Assembly: GCA_029204225.1 (NCBI GenBank) | Contig: CM055113.1 | Span: 18,261,746 to 18,325,745, forward strand | Source: Diphasiastrum complanatum | Taxonomy: Eukaryota; Streptophyta; Lycopodiopsida; Lycopodiales; Lycopodiaceae | Direction: 5' to 3' | DNA length: 64,000 nucleotides | Part shown: piece after piece, positions 1-10,599 of the stretch | Numbering within the stretch: position 1 is the stretch's first letter | How the letters are laid out: every line of letters starts with the position of its first letter | Translations under genes and position numbers: made by a program | Notes under the pieces: generated by a model | Seen by the model: the letters and a program-made list of their open reading frames with translations, nothing else | Database searches by the model: none | Told to the model about the DNA's origin: nothing

Positions 1-880
1 GCCTTTTCATTTGACGTTTTGAATTACCAAATGTTGAAAGAGAAGTTCTTTTAAGAGTAATGGCCTTTCAAATATTTGATTTTGAAACAAGTGTTAACAT
101 ATGGTCCCACAAGCACAAATTAATATATGAAGTAGAAAGTTAATATATGGTCCCATGAACTAGGAGGCTTTTTACAGTTGTTAAAAGGGTCAATAAACAA
201 GGCTTTTACATTGCGGTAACTATTGTGTGGGGCCTCCAAAGTCATATGTGATGATAGTAGGCTGTTTTACTGTGTGCCATAGGGTTAAAGTAGGGTTAGT
301 CGCTTTGGAACCAACATTGTGGGTCCAAGTCAAATGTGTCATTGGCAATGGACCATTGAGCCCTATGTGTTGCCTTTCCATTAGATACACAAACATGATT
401 AGAGAATTAAGAAAAGAGGCCCTTTTTGAGTTCAAAAGGGCCCTAATTTGAACAATCATCCAATTTTAATAGATTTGTATGTCCCTTATAACAATCGGAG
501 ATCTCGTTTGTGTCCAGAGCCCGCTAGTAAGCAAGAAAATCTTTGATTCGTGAGAGAGATAGTGCCTCTCACACAAACGCGTTGTGTGAGAGGCTCGTAT
601 ACAAGCACTTACAAACTATAACCTGTAGAAGAATACCAAAGCAAATCCACTCTAGATCCAATAATTAGTAGCCCATCCATTCATTGTGCACTCTCCCAAG
701 TGGTGCAAATGGTAGCCCTTTTTTCTTCTTCTTCCACCACTTATAGGATACTACTTTAAAATGAATAGTAGCATAAATTATCTTAGCTGGATGAGACCAA
801 TCAAATAGTATGAAATATCTATCTAATCTATCCAACTATCTTCAACGTCAATGGATTTTGTATCACCATCAAATTTTGAC
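1..880. other. no gene recognised; one hairpin
   Basis: I see no convincing coding region here. The short open frames at 220-459 overlap on both strands and resemble nothing known. The only structured feature is a 13-bp perfect inverted repeat at 564-576 and 582-594 with a 5-base spacer. The right-hand end grades into a decayed copia reverse transcriptase relic. Confidence 0.5.
564..594. repeat. 13-bp-stem inverted repeat (hairpin)
   Basis: The left arm GCCTCTCACACAA (564-576) is exactly complementary to the right arm TTGTGTGAGAGGC (582-594), with spacer ACGCG. It may be a transposon sub-terminal palindrome or a chance structure. No coding context supports a function. Confidence 0.5.
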
Positions 881-884
881 AATG

Positions 885-1860
885 CTTAAATCACTTGCTA
901 CACTTTATGGATGGGATCTACGACAAATGGATATTTGATCTAATGCATCATTGAATGATGATCTTGAAGAGGAAGTCTTCATGGAACAAATTGAGGGCTA
1001 CATTTTTCAAGAGAAGCTCAATCATGTTTGTCTTCTACAAACAAGTTTGTATGGGCTAAAGCAAAAACTAAGGAGTTGGTATGCGAGACTCAATTATTTC
1101 TTACTCTCTCATGGAATCAAATGTAAAGCTAATTGCGATGATGTAATGAAAGATCCTTCAAGAACATTACTCTCTATAGAAAGCTAATAGAATCTCTTAT
1201 CTGGCTAACCATTACAAGTATCTCAACTATTGTGTTGGTAGATTGATTCAATTCATGCAAGATCTTAGTGAGCATCATTGGAAGCTAGGAAATAGAATTC
1301 TTAGATAGATTTTGGGATCTAGAGATTTTGGCATATTGAATGGTGGATCTTCATCTAACCTTTGCAGATTTTCAAATTCAATTTTTGTAAGAGATCAAAT
1401 GGATAGGAAATTTAAAGTGCTTATGATATTTACCTTGGATATGGAGTCATTTCATGGCTATCAAAGAGGCAAGTAACAATTTCTCTCTTTTCCACTGAGG
1501 TCGGGTACAAGGCAGTAACTACATTCACCAAAGAGATGCTTTAGATCAAAATGATGCTATTCTTTACTTGTTGGATTCTAAAAAGGCTCCAATCATCTAT
1601 TGTCACAACATTTCAGCTCAAATTTTGGTAGGCAATCTAGTCTTCCATGCAAGGAGCAAGCATATTGAAATTGTGCACCATTTTGTGAGGGACAAAGTGT
1701 TGGCAAAAGAGGTGGAGCTTCAACATGTCTCTTCCGAAAGAATGTGTGGTTAATATCTTCACCAAATCTTTGGGAGAAAACTTATTTTTTGAACATACAT
1801 TAGATCTTGGTTTATGTTCTAAATCTATGTTGAAAGTGGAATGCATTTCTGTAGACTCCA
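885..1860 (+). pseudogene. Ty1/copia reverse transcriptase/RNase H relic
   Basis: A decayed copia pol fragment. The reverse transcriptase part shows the core segment around DEEVFMEQ-like residues and YGLKQ...SWYARL (about 950-1120). RNase H pieces follow: FMQD at about 1255, an RSKHIEI...HHFVRDK block at 1640-1700 and a degenerate C-terminus to about 1850. Stops and frameshifts break it throughout. It is closely related to the better-preserved copy at 39.8-40.7 kb. Relative to a normal copia enzyme, the stretch between SWYARL-NYFL and the segment matching MESNVKL is missing, so it carries an internal deletion of roughly 100 codons near 1110. It is not functional. Confidence 0.8.
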
Positions 1861-1883
1861 TTGGCTATAATTTATAAAGTTTT

Positions 1884-1978
1884 TATGGATGGAGTATTGA
1901 AAATACTTAACTCTCATGGATGGAATTTTAAAAATACATAGGCCTCATGTATGGCACTTTAAAAATACATAGGCCTTC
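1884..1978. repeat. three-copy 31-32 bp tandem repeat
   Basis: Units begin ATGGATGGA / ATGGATGGA / ATGTATGGC at about 1884, 1916 and 1947. Each continues with an A-rich ...AAAATAC-TTA/CATA block and a short pyrimidine end. The array lies just downstream of the copia relic, where its 3' LTR would be expected, so it is probably LTR-derived. Confidence 0.55.
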
Positions 1979-2149
1979 ATAGATGCGATCATTAATGAAA
2001 TGATCCTGAACATGATGTCCATAATTCTTTTCACATTTTCATGACACGCTATGTATGACAATGAGTGTTTGTCGGCCTATGGTAAGTATATAATAACTCA
2101 TCCTCTCATATTTCACGGCTACCGAGGACTTGTCATTATATCCTTACAA

Positions 2150-3200
2150 TGGGACTCCAAACACTCATTATAGAGTCCTTGAGATGCAGTTTTGAAGAAT
2201 GGTTGACAAGTGTAAAGAGCAAGTTGTGTGTCTTCTTAAGCATGAAGGATCTCCGAAAAACCCACTATTTCCTAGGCATAGAGATTGGACGAGATCCAAA
2301 AAGGAATATAACCCTGATAAGTCATAAATTAAGGTATCTTCAAGAACTCTTGTCTAAATTCAAAATGTATGAGTGCAGCCAATAAATACTCCAAAAGCCT
2401 GAGATGTAATTCAGAAGCTCACAAGAGACAGGGGACCAGTCAATGAGACCTAGAGGAGTCCATGCCAATGAGAAAGATAACTTGTCAAGAAGCTGTAGGT
2501 TCTCACGTATGCAATGATTTGCTTACTTAAGGATATACCTTATGTTATTAGCACTTAAGCCAATTCAATGAAAACTATGGATAAATGCAGCATTGGTAGC
2601 TGTGAAGAGACTAGTAATGAGGTACACTATGTGTGTGTGTTATGATGGAAATATATGCATTTTAATAAACTACTAGTATAGTCAGATACAAATTGGGTTA
2701 CTAGGATAGTCAGATACAAATTGGGTAGGAGATATTATTGATATATTCAACAGATGTAGACTGGGCAGAGACATTGATACATGCAAATAGATCACGGGCT
2801 TCTACCTTTTCATGATGGCTGGAGGACTTACCACGTGGAGCAGCAAGAAGCAAAGTCAGTAGTAGCCTTATGAAGTACCGAAGCTAAATACATAATGGGA
2901 TAGACAGAGTCTGCTAAAGAAGTGATTTGCCTGATTGGATTGATGGAGTTCAGGCACAAGGTGTAACCATCTACAAGGACAATCAAGGAAGTATTGTATT
3001 ATCAAAAATTCTTTGTCTCACAAACGGAGAGACATATAGCAATTTACATCACATCATTAGGTGGGAAAATATAGCTTGTGTGTTGTCCAACAGAATGCAT
3101 GATAGCTAATCTGTTGACTAAAGCATTAACGTGGGCAAAGGATGACAAGTTGCTACAACATTATATGGGAATGAAATGTGGGTGAAGTATTGAGGGGGAG
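2150..3200 (+). pseudogene. second Ty1/copia RT-RNase H relic with polypurine tract
   Basis: The open segment at 2200-2385 reads as the copia reverse transcriptase palm region: MKDLRKTHYFLGIEIGRD followed by a LQELLSKFKM segment. Decayed RNase H pieces follow from 2750 to 3150, including TTWSSKKQ at about 2830. The body ends in a typical purine run, TTGAGGGGGAG (about 3190-3200), directly before a TGTTAG LTR start. This is the normal pol-PPT-LTR order. Many stops and frameshifts are present. Confidence 0.75.
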
Positions 3201-3608
3201 TGTTAGTACTGGAGGTCCAATGCTCCAACTCACACATAAATTTGGCTGACTCAAGCAACCAATTAGCTGGTTGGAAGATCGATACAGTGGTATCCAACGC
3301 AGAAATTAGTCAGAAGGCATTTCTTGATAACTAACGTAGAGGGATGATAAATACATGAGACTTGCCACACTATATTTGTGGCTTAGTTTTGCTTTTCAGT
3401 TACTAGCATGCATGCTAGTTTCATATAAGATCATAGTTTTGCTTTTCAGTTACTAGCATGCATGCTATTTTAAATACACTGTCAGCTTGTGTTGTGTCAC
3501 ATGCTTAGTTTCTTGTGAGCTGCTTTCTTGCTATAGCCATATGCTTTGTAAACACGATCTTCACCTCACCTCCCCCAAAAAATCGAAATGCAATGGGTTT
3601 CCAAGACA
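3201..3608 (+). repeat. copia LTR (TG...CA), about 408 bp
   Basis: It begins TGTTAGTACTGG immediately after the polypurine tract and plausibly ends in ...GACA at 3608. It contains a direct duplication, about 34 bp repeated at 3384 and 3434 (period 50 bp). The right boundary is inferred from the adjoining primer-site-like sequence, so the length is tentative. Confidence 0.5.
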
Positions 3609-3620
3609 TGGTATGAAAGC
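3609..3620 (+). other. primer binding site-like sequence
   Basis: TGGTATGAAAGC matches the usual initiator-Met-tRNA primer site TGGTATCAGAGC at 10 of 12 positions and abuts the inferred LTR end. A primer site should follow a 5' LTR, yet this LTR is preceded by a polypurine tract as a 3' LTR would be. Confidence 0.4.
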
Positions 3621-3917
3621 TTTTGGCAATTTGACTAGTATTCAAAGCAGCCAATTAACGATTATTTGAAAGTGAATACAAAGAATGGACTTATTCAAAC
3701 AAACATGAAATGTTGTTGAGCAGTGATGGATGCACTCATGTTACTTGCAACCCCAAAGAACGCAATTACTAGTGCAAAATAACAAATCCATCATCTAATA
3801 CTCGCGGAAGTACTGCAACTACTGTAACTCGGATTCTGATCTTAGCCAGAGATCAAGACATGTAGATATACTTCCACAAAGCATCTGATTTACTGCTTGG
3901 CTTTGAGGATCTGAAAT

Positions 3918-5063
3918 TTAGTAGAAACATCCATTGGAGATCCTGCCAGTTTCTTTAAGTGTTTCAGCTTCTGCATTCAACTGATCTAACTCCAAATCTT
4001 TCTTGGCATAAGCAGCTTGCTTTAGCTCCTGGGCTTTTCTATGGGTACGTTCAACTTCGCTTACCATGTTGGCAGTGAGTTTAGCCCTTCGTCGCTCTAG
4101 TATAATCTGCAATTGTAATGCATGTATGGGCCAAGCTGTGAATTTAGTCAAGCAAACAATCCAACTAGAGTTCTATGTGCTACCTCTCTAAACTATGCAT
4201 GGAGGCTAGAATCGTGATTATTTGAGCAAATTGCACATAGTTTCATCTCTTGGATTGTGTGTGACAATGCCTTTATATCTCTCCTACCAGCTTGGGTAAT
4301 CTCATTGCAAGTTTCTTTTCTTTTCATGCCTATGTGTCTATGCTGCATTTGAGAAGCTTGTTAAACTGCAACAGGAGAGAGGTTGTTCAGAGAGATCTCT
4401 CACAACTGATGACTATAATCGTACCTCTTCTCTCGTAAGGATAATACTTGCTTTTGCCTTTTGACGATCTTCCCATGCCTGTATTTTAGTCTCCTCGCCT
4501 TTGTATCTGCAACGAGGGGTATATATACTACACATCATCTCAAAAGGAGAATTAAGCCAGACATGTGGAAGCTTTGCAGTAGAGCGTCTAGCTGATTCTA
4601 AACTCCTCAAATATCAGGTGATGTGATCGACTTGGTGGCATGACATACAGCAGTAGCATGAGATTTAGGATGTAGCATACCTGTTAGTGATTTCGTCTGC
4701 CCTGGCCTCCTGCCACGCCGTTATCTTGACTCGCAATAAGTCTCGTGTGGTCTCATCAGAACGGGCAGTCCCTTTTGTTGATGGAGAGGGATCTTCTTTG
4801 ACGTTCCCCGGGACTTCACCGTTGGGTAGTTTTCCTGCAGTTTCCAACGTTGTGGATGCTACGCCTTTTTCTTTTGAGCTCGCAGCAGATCCTGGAGGCC
4901 TTATATCTGCTGCCGACGTGGAAGGTTTAAAGGCATCCCTTCTTCCTGACTGAGTTTTGGATCTCAAAGTAGACTCATTGACACTCGTTCCTTGCATATC
5001 CACCCCTACGTGTGGACCCAAGTGATCGCCGTGATCATGTGAATGCTTTGACTCCCTTTCCAT
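3918..5063 (-). CDS. remorin
   Basis: Plant-specific remorin, a plasma-membrane nanodomain protein of the cytosolic leaflet. Three exons join in frame: 5063-4681, 4506-4425 and 4106-3918, with GT/AG sites (GTATGC, GTACCT donors; TTGCAG acceptors). The product is 217 residues, normal for short remorins. The N-terminal half (1-110) is polar, Ser/Lys/Gly-rich and likely disordered, as usual. The remorin C-domain (about 112-217) has the two family tryptophans (ITAWQEA near 117 and IQAWEDRQKAKA near 139), then a long charged coiled coil and a Cys-containing tail, SNGCFY. Remorins anchor through an acylated C-terminal Cys; here the only tail Cys is third from the end. The ATG at 5061-5063 follows a possible 5'UTR-intron acceptor (TTCTGCAG). 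The family call is firm; the start is probable. Confidence 0.85.
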
Positions 5064-5327
5064 TATAGGTACATCTGCAGAATATGTTAAAAGTAGCTGT
5101 TATCTGATACAACCCATATGAATTTTCGTCATCCACGTTAAACCAGGAGGCAGCGGAATGATCAACCTCTTCGAGAATGGATCAATTCGCCGAGTACATG
5201 GTCATAATGACATTTGTTTGGGAGACTAGGAAAGTACCTCTTAGACAGAACACTGACTACATTGTCCTTCTGTCTATTCTTATATTCTGCATTCCACTTT
5301 TTATTAGAATTTTCAGATGTGTCCTAC

Positions 5328-5501
5328 CTTTAGTTTGTTCCAAGTAAGACGACTTCAACTTCTGAAAAGGAAGATTGTTTGCCGCCATTTATCTTGGAGT
5401 TCAACAATGAAACGCCTAAGGTTTTCAGCTTTCGAGCTGGCCTGTTTGATATTGCCTCGAATTGTTGCTCATGTATCGAATGAATACGTAGACAACCTAC
5501 T
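5328..5501 (-). other. exon-like segment with two in-frame TGA, upstream of remorin
   Basis: On the minus strand a TTATTGCAG acceptor and a GTAGGA donor bound 174 bases (58 codons, phase 0 at both ends). One frame reads like a charged helical protein (TIRGNIKQASSKAENLRR...QDKW) but holds two TGA codons, both explainable as CGA-to-TGA changes at CpG sites. Another frame is open until a TAA just before the donor. It does not splice in frame to the remorin start, so it may be 5'UTR, a relic exon or another gene. Confidence 0.3.
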
Positions 5502-5870
5502 CTGCAATAAACAATCCAATCAGCTGACAGGAATACGTCTCGGACCAATATTTTCATGTCAACTTACTGATGGCAAGTGATAGCATCATGGGAATTCACA
5601 GCATTGCATTCTAAGCTGAAAATTATATTTCAAGCTAAGAAAATATCTTAATTGGTGATCATCTAGTTATATGCCAGCATGTCCTAATTTTGACGTACCT
5701 TCACGAGCAAAATCTCACATATTTCAGTCTAATCTCTGCGGCAAAATGATCTGTCACTGTTGTTGTTGGACTGAGACACATATATGTGAACCCATATTAT
5801 GTCTTTAGTGGTTCTTCACCCAAAAAAATGCTACCCAAATACAGACTGTTCCTGATTCAGAAATTTTTAC

Positions 5871-5970
5871 CTTTTTGTTCTTGTTCCTTTTGTTGTTCTT
5901 CTTTTTGTCGTTGTCCTCAAGGAATCCTTCCTTAAAGAGGAGCATGCGAGAGTAAGTGGCTGGACGATTC
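5871..5970 (-). other. exon-like segment, Lys/Asn-rich
   Basis: A minus-strand segment bounded by a CTGGCCTGCAG acceptor and a GTAAAAAT donor. It encodes NRPATYSRMLLFKEGFLEDN followed by a Lys/Asn-rich stretch. It ends in phase 0, which matches the phase-0 entry of the segment at 5501-5328. Both could be upstream exons of the remorin locus or pieces of a separate minus-strand gene. I do not recognise it. Confidence 0.3.
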
Positions 5971-5989
5971 CTGCAGGCCAGGAGAGTCA

Positions 5990-6940
5990 CAAGAAGCCAA
6001 ACAGCTCATAATGCCATAACGTCCAAGCAAAATCTGCAAATTTGTTTGCTACAGATCCAAGACAATTCAATCTTCCTTAGTGTTCACAGGACTTATAAGA
6101 TCATTTAATTTGACATGCAGACTGCAAGAACTAAGCTCATTGAATTGAATGCTTTAACACTTCTAATTTTCTTCATCCATTCTAATAGCTACATGCACAT
6201 GAGCATCACAAAATAGTGAGAATTTTCTCGGAATGCACTGCCCAATTGCCCAAAACAAACAAAACCCACCTTCCAAAATCTAGTGTCCTTGAAGCCCTTG
6301 GATTTGTTCCGTCCCCTCACTCCCCAATAATGAGAGCTTACCAAAATTCAATAATATGAGCTTGGTAGCATTTAAGGAGTAACCTGGATTTCTTGGAAGT
6401 TCGTTTGTGTCATCTATGATGTGAGCTGACCCCAAACCCAAACCCATGGGCCCGCTACACCCTAAAACCCTGGACAGGGACAAAGTTGTGTTGACCCATG
6501 ATAGCCAAGAGTCAAGACTAGCTTTATGTGAGCATGGAACACAAACTTTTCCTCAAAATAGGTTTCCATGCGGGTATTGACTTTCAAGGATGATGACAAA
6601 ACATTACTTCTGAGCAAATTGTATGTTCAATACAATGTATGGATCACTATTATTGTTCTTTTCGAATATTTGACAAAGAATTTCTTTTTAGCCATTTGAA
6701 TGGTTTAATACAATGTATGGAGTATTCTAGACTTTAAGGCCCACAGTAAGTAAGGTTCTTTTAGCTCATTGAAGCAATATTGGTAACTATAGGAAATATT
6801 CATACAATAGCCAAGATTTTTTACTTTGTTGTATGTGGTCATTTGTACAATGGTTGAGTGAGAACTCTAGACCTCAAAGAGAGGAGAGGAAGCTCTAAGA
6901 GGCTCACCACTTATTGGAGGACCACAATAACCATGCTAAA
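5990..6940. other. no gene recognised
   Basis: AT-rich sequence with only short unsupported frames. I see no repeats, RNA genes or transposon motifs that I can defend. Confidence 0.4.
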
Positions 6941-8294
6941 TAAGGGTGCTTGGGCATTTTTTACACGTTACAATTTAATTCTAGTGTATGTCCTCATTTG
7001 TGACTATTCGACATCTACAATTCGACTTCACAACTAGTCGTATGTCACTATCAACTCCAATAGTTGACTCGAACAATTGGCGGCTCAACAGTACCTTCAT
7101 CACAACCGGACAGAATCAAACATAATCCGAAGGTGACTGCCAACAGCACCTAGTGCCTCAATCCTAATTGTAAAGTACAGATTAAATATTCTTTTAATTA
7201 GTTAGCCATGTGTATATATCCAGCAACTTATCAGTTGCTTGGTTAGACAAGAAGAGATCGGTTCAATCATCTATCTAGTCGATCAATCGAGCATCCATAC
7301 TACAAATGTTTTGTTCTTTCTCTCTGTTATTATAGAGTATTGATTTATGAAGATGACTCATAGCATGTAATACGCTTTCACAAAGCTAAATCCAAAACCA
7401 AGTTAATTCGTGCATGGCTATGGAATCGATCCTATTGATCCAGTGACTTCAAAGTTGTGACCAAGTAGGACAGACTTTGATTTGTTGAAGTCAGTCTGAA
7501 TCCGATAGACGTAGTTGCATGCACCAAGGATTATGCACGCCTGCCTTTGCTGCGCCACGACATATCGAATCCCAACACGACGTCCAGTTGGTTGTCGGCC
7601 TCTGCCATCCGGATAAGTTTTTCGGTAGCTCAATTTTGAAGAGGTGTCAAATTGTGATGGATTATGCGGCTGTCGGAATCCGACAACCTTGTTCCGACGT
7701 CTTTTGCAATGACTCCCGCAACAAACGGGAAAAAAATTAAATACACGATTATCTGTCACAAATCACGTCAAAAATCGTGGTGGGTGTTGTAGTGTAATTT
7801 CATGCATTGAGTCTTGTTTTCAGACTGAGAGTCAGAATAAGCTCATAGTTATTATGGAAGTAAGATAATTTCGAGCACGTGGTTTCATCCGCAATTGTAT
7901 CGTGCTCCAACATCGATTGACTTGTATTTTCATACTCTTTCTGAATTAAATTATCTTCTTATTGCGTTAGGCCGGAGGTGATATCTCCCTTGTGGAAATT
8001 GTCGTCGGTATGTATGCAATGTTTTCTTAATCATTCTGTCTGATTTTTCTTACCATTTTATCTGAATTGTTTGCTTCTTTTCACTTTCGCAATATCAATC
8101 ACAAGACTTTCTTTGTGTTTGCATGTGCAATCGACACCATTGATTCTAATGACTTCGAAGTTAGAATCGAGTAGAATCAGTTAAGTTGTCGACTCACCAT
8201 CCTAGTTCGATTCAATAGGCATAGTGCATGCACCGAGGAATCGTCCATTGCTCTATCATCCTAGTGGTGTCCTTGTTGACTCCGATTCCCATCA
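6940..8294 (+). repeat. LTR-derived region (two related 3' LTR ends)
   Basis: Two stretches, about 7430-7540 and 8145-8250, share the order 'GACTTC(A/G)AAGTT ... GATAG(A/G)CGTAGT-like ... GCATGCACC'. The full-length LTR near 44.1 kb has a related order. The second stretch ends at a primer-site match (TGGTATCAAAGATA, 8295-8308). The block is therefore probably one or two LTR copies of a long-LTR copia family. Boundaries are not determined. Confidence 0.4.
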
Positions 8295-8318
8295 TGGTAT
8301 CAAAGATATGCTATCAAA

Positions 8319-8600
8319 TGTTGGATTCCTATCCTCTCCATCCCTAATCTCACAACTATCTAGGTCCATTCATTTGTTGTAAATACGTGTACAGTTGCAT
8401 ACTCTGCAGAAATACATGTGTTTTTAATCAGTCTGTAGAAATACACAAAAAACACACACAAATATTAGATTGACAAACCTCAAATCGAAAATCATCGAAT
8501 CTGCTCTGATCAACATTTGTCGAACCCATCAAAGGTGACTCGAATCGACAATTGTTGAAGTTGTTATCGAGTCGACTATCAACTATCGACTTATTTATTA
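8319..8600 (+). repeat. LTR start (TGTTGGATT family), partial
   Basis: It starts TGTTGGATTCCTATCC. Over at least 120 bp, including the TCTGCAGAAATAC-like segment, it matches the minus-strand LTR that starts at 12238. It begins only about 10 bases after a primer site instead of after a polypurine tract. Confidence 0.5.
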
Positions 8601-8699
8601 TCATGAGTATACATCCCAAATAAAGAATGGCAACTCCGATCCAACAAGAAAGATCAAAATGGGTAGAATGCTTTTGATATGTATATATGTAACAATATG

Positions 8700-9570
8700 T
8701 AGTGAGCACTAGAAAGTCCCCCAATATATATAACATGTAGTGCTAGCACTGAGAAAGACCTTATGTTCAATGGGCAGCTGTATATTCCAGCTTTGTACTT
8801 TCCAAAAACATGTAGAGTGGCTTGAACACACTATACTTCGTTGGCATTAGAGTCCAATTAAGAGCATTGAGTGAGTGCTGCTCCAAAAAGTCAAAAACGT
8901 GGTGTTGGTACGGACCAATCAGCATATGAACCTTCACAGGCGAGGAAACGTCCCTGGATCGGAGTGTATCACCTTTCAGCATCACTCAGGAATTTATGGA
9001 AAGATTGTTGGCAATCTTTTTAGTCTCAAATTAGGAAGATAAGCATGATCGGAGCCTACGAATTACAGTATCTGATCTAAGATTTTTAGAATACACTTCA
9101 AGTCCACAGTGGTTGAAACTAGTTAGTAGCATAAACATTCAAAGTACATGGTAGTCGACACGAAGCTGCATCATGCAGTACATAGAAACATGCACTCATG
9201 TATAGTCCCTTGCATCTTACAAATTTAGCTTTTTGTCCATCTGCAACTTTGAGAGGTTGGGTTAGTGCATGCGAGTGTGCTTGGCATATCAAGCATACTT
9301 ATACTTACAAGGTAGGGCCAAAAGCACCAAATTTCAATGAAGGTGATTTGATTTTGAATTGACTAGAAAATATCCATTGACAGGTTTGTCATATAGTCTT
9401 GACTTGCAAAGGCAAGTAAGGGATTCCTGGTTTGTAAATGCCCACGGTCACTTGTTATAAGACTGAGATCGGTTAGTTTGACACACCAGCAGACCTTTTC
9501 TTTTTGTACTCTGGAGTCTGCGGCAGGAGGTCCTTCTGTTCTTATATTCTATAGCAATATAATCTCAAGG
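8700..9570. other. no gene recognised
   Basis: There are only short frames on either strand and nothing I can assign. The sequence is less repeat-like than its neighbours. Confidence 0.35.
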
Positions 9571-9578
9571 TCAGAATT

Positions 9579-9746
9579 ATGGATCGCCATAGCAGCTTGG
9601 AAGACAAGCAGGCTGCGGAGCCCGTTAGCCCCAAAATAAATGGGAAGGCAAGATTAGCTGTGGAATACAGAGCCGAGCCCATGAGCCCCAATCACATGGT
9701 TTTGAAGGAATCCAAAACAGACACAACTTCATGCTTTTGGAAATAG
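9579..9746 (+). CDS. small ORF, 55 codons, unknown
   Basis: An ATG-to-TAG frame starting MDRHSSLEDKQAAEPVSPK, hydrophilic, with a Pro/Ser/Lys composition unlike the surrounding AT-rich sequence. Two related SP-containing phrases occur (EPVSPK and EPMSPN). Upstream, TATTCTATAGCAATATAAT could act as a core promoter. I recognise no family. It may be a first exon or chance. Confidence 0.2.
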   Translation: MDRHSSLEDKQAAEPVSPKINGKARLAVEYRAEPMSPNHMVLKESKTDTTSCFWK

Positions 9747-10302
9747 TAGATAAGATATCTGCAGCATTGTTCAACGGACGCAAAAAGGACACCGCTTATT
9801 GGAGAGCGATGTAAGGAGATGGAGATTTGTGCAGAAAGGATGCACAATGAAAAGCTTAGAAATGATCTGCAAAACTATGTAATCAATAATGATAGATGAT
9901 AATTCAAGATTCCAGACTGATCATTGATGTATTTATTAGATGGAGCATGTGTCTGACAGTTTTATACAGCAATGGTCCGCTACTTTTATGTACGAACGTG
10001 AAATATAGTCGAGCTTACCCTCTGACAGTAGGATTATCAAAGAGTTTGTCAACCTCATGTGGAGGATCGAAAGAGCAAATAAATGCTGGAGAGAATGCTA
10101 AGCTACTGACTCGCAACAAACGATGTTTATGACGTAATAAGCTTTAGTACGTACTAAAGTTTGATCAGAAACGTGGGCGAAACTGCTCCCTGCTAAAGAA
10201 TCAAGGGATCGACTGCACAGAATTTCCTCGAGAAAGGTACATTGATAAATGACCAGAGACTAACAAGCTCATCAAGAAGTTCACTACTCTCCTGACCGTG
10301 CC

Positions 10303-10592
10303 TTTAAATAGTCCACAGTTACGTCCTCAGAAAGATCAATCAACAACCCCCTCCACCTCTAGCAAGCTGGTGTTCCGCGGATTGAACTTTTCATGTGCAT
10401 TACTGGACAACTCCGATCTTAAAGGAATGGGGAGAATCTAATCCTCAAGGCAACTCCCTTCCACCTCAAACTTCTATAATTAAGAGGGGGAAGCAACTCA
10501 TATCGAACAGTGCACATTTTGAATTGAGTGCCTTGTCATCAGTGCATAGTTATTCGCAGTTGCAAAAAGAAGTGCTTCCTGGAGTTTGTTAA
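10303..10592 (+). CDS. small ORF (65 codons) behind a TATA-like box
   Basis: TTTAAATAG at about 10303 is a reasonable TATA box. It is followed by a pyrimidine/A-rich leader and an ATG at 10395 opening a 65-codon frame (MHYWTTPILKEWGESNPQ...) that ends at 10592. No family is recognised. It may be a small gene, an exon or chance; the frame length alone is weak evidence. Confidence 0.2.
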
Positions 10593-10599
10593 TAACTGT

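Noticed and set aside
5328-5501. TGA codons as selenocysteine or read-through
   Set aside because: Land plants lack the selenocysteine system, and no SECIS-like structure or supporting homology is seen. CpG decay of CGA is simpler.
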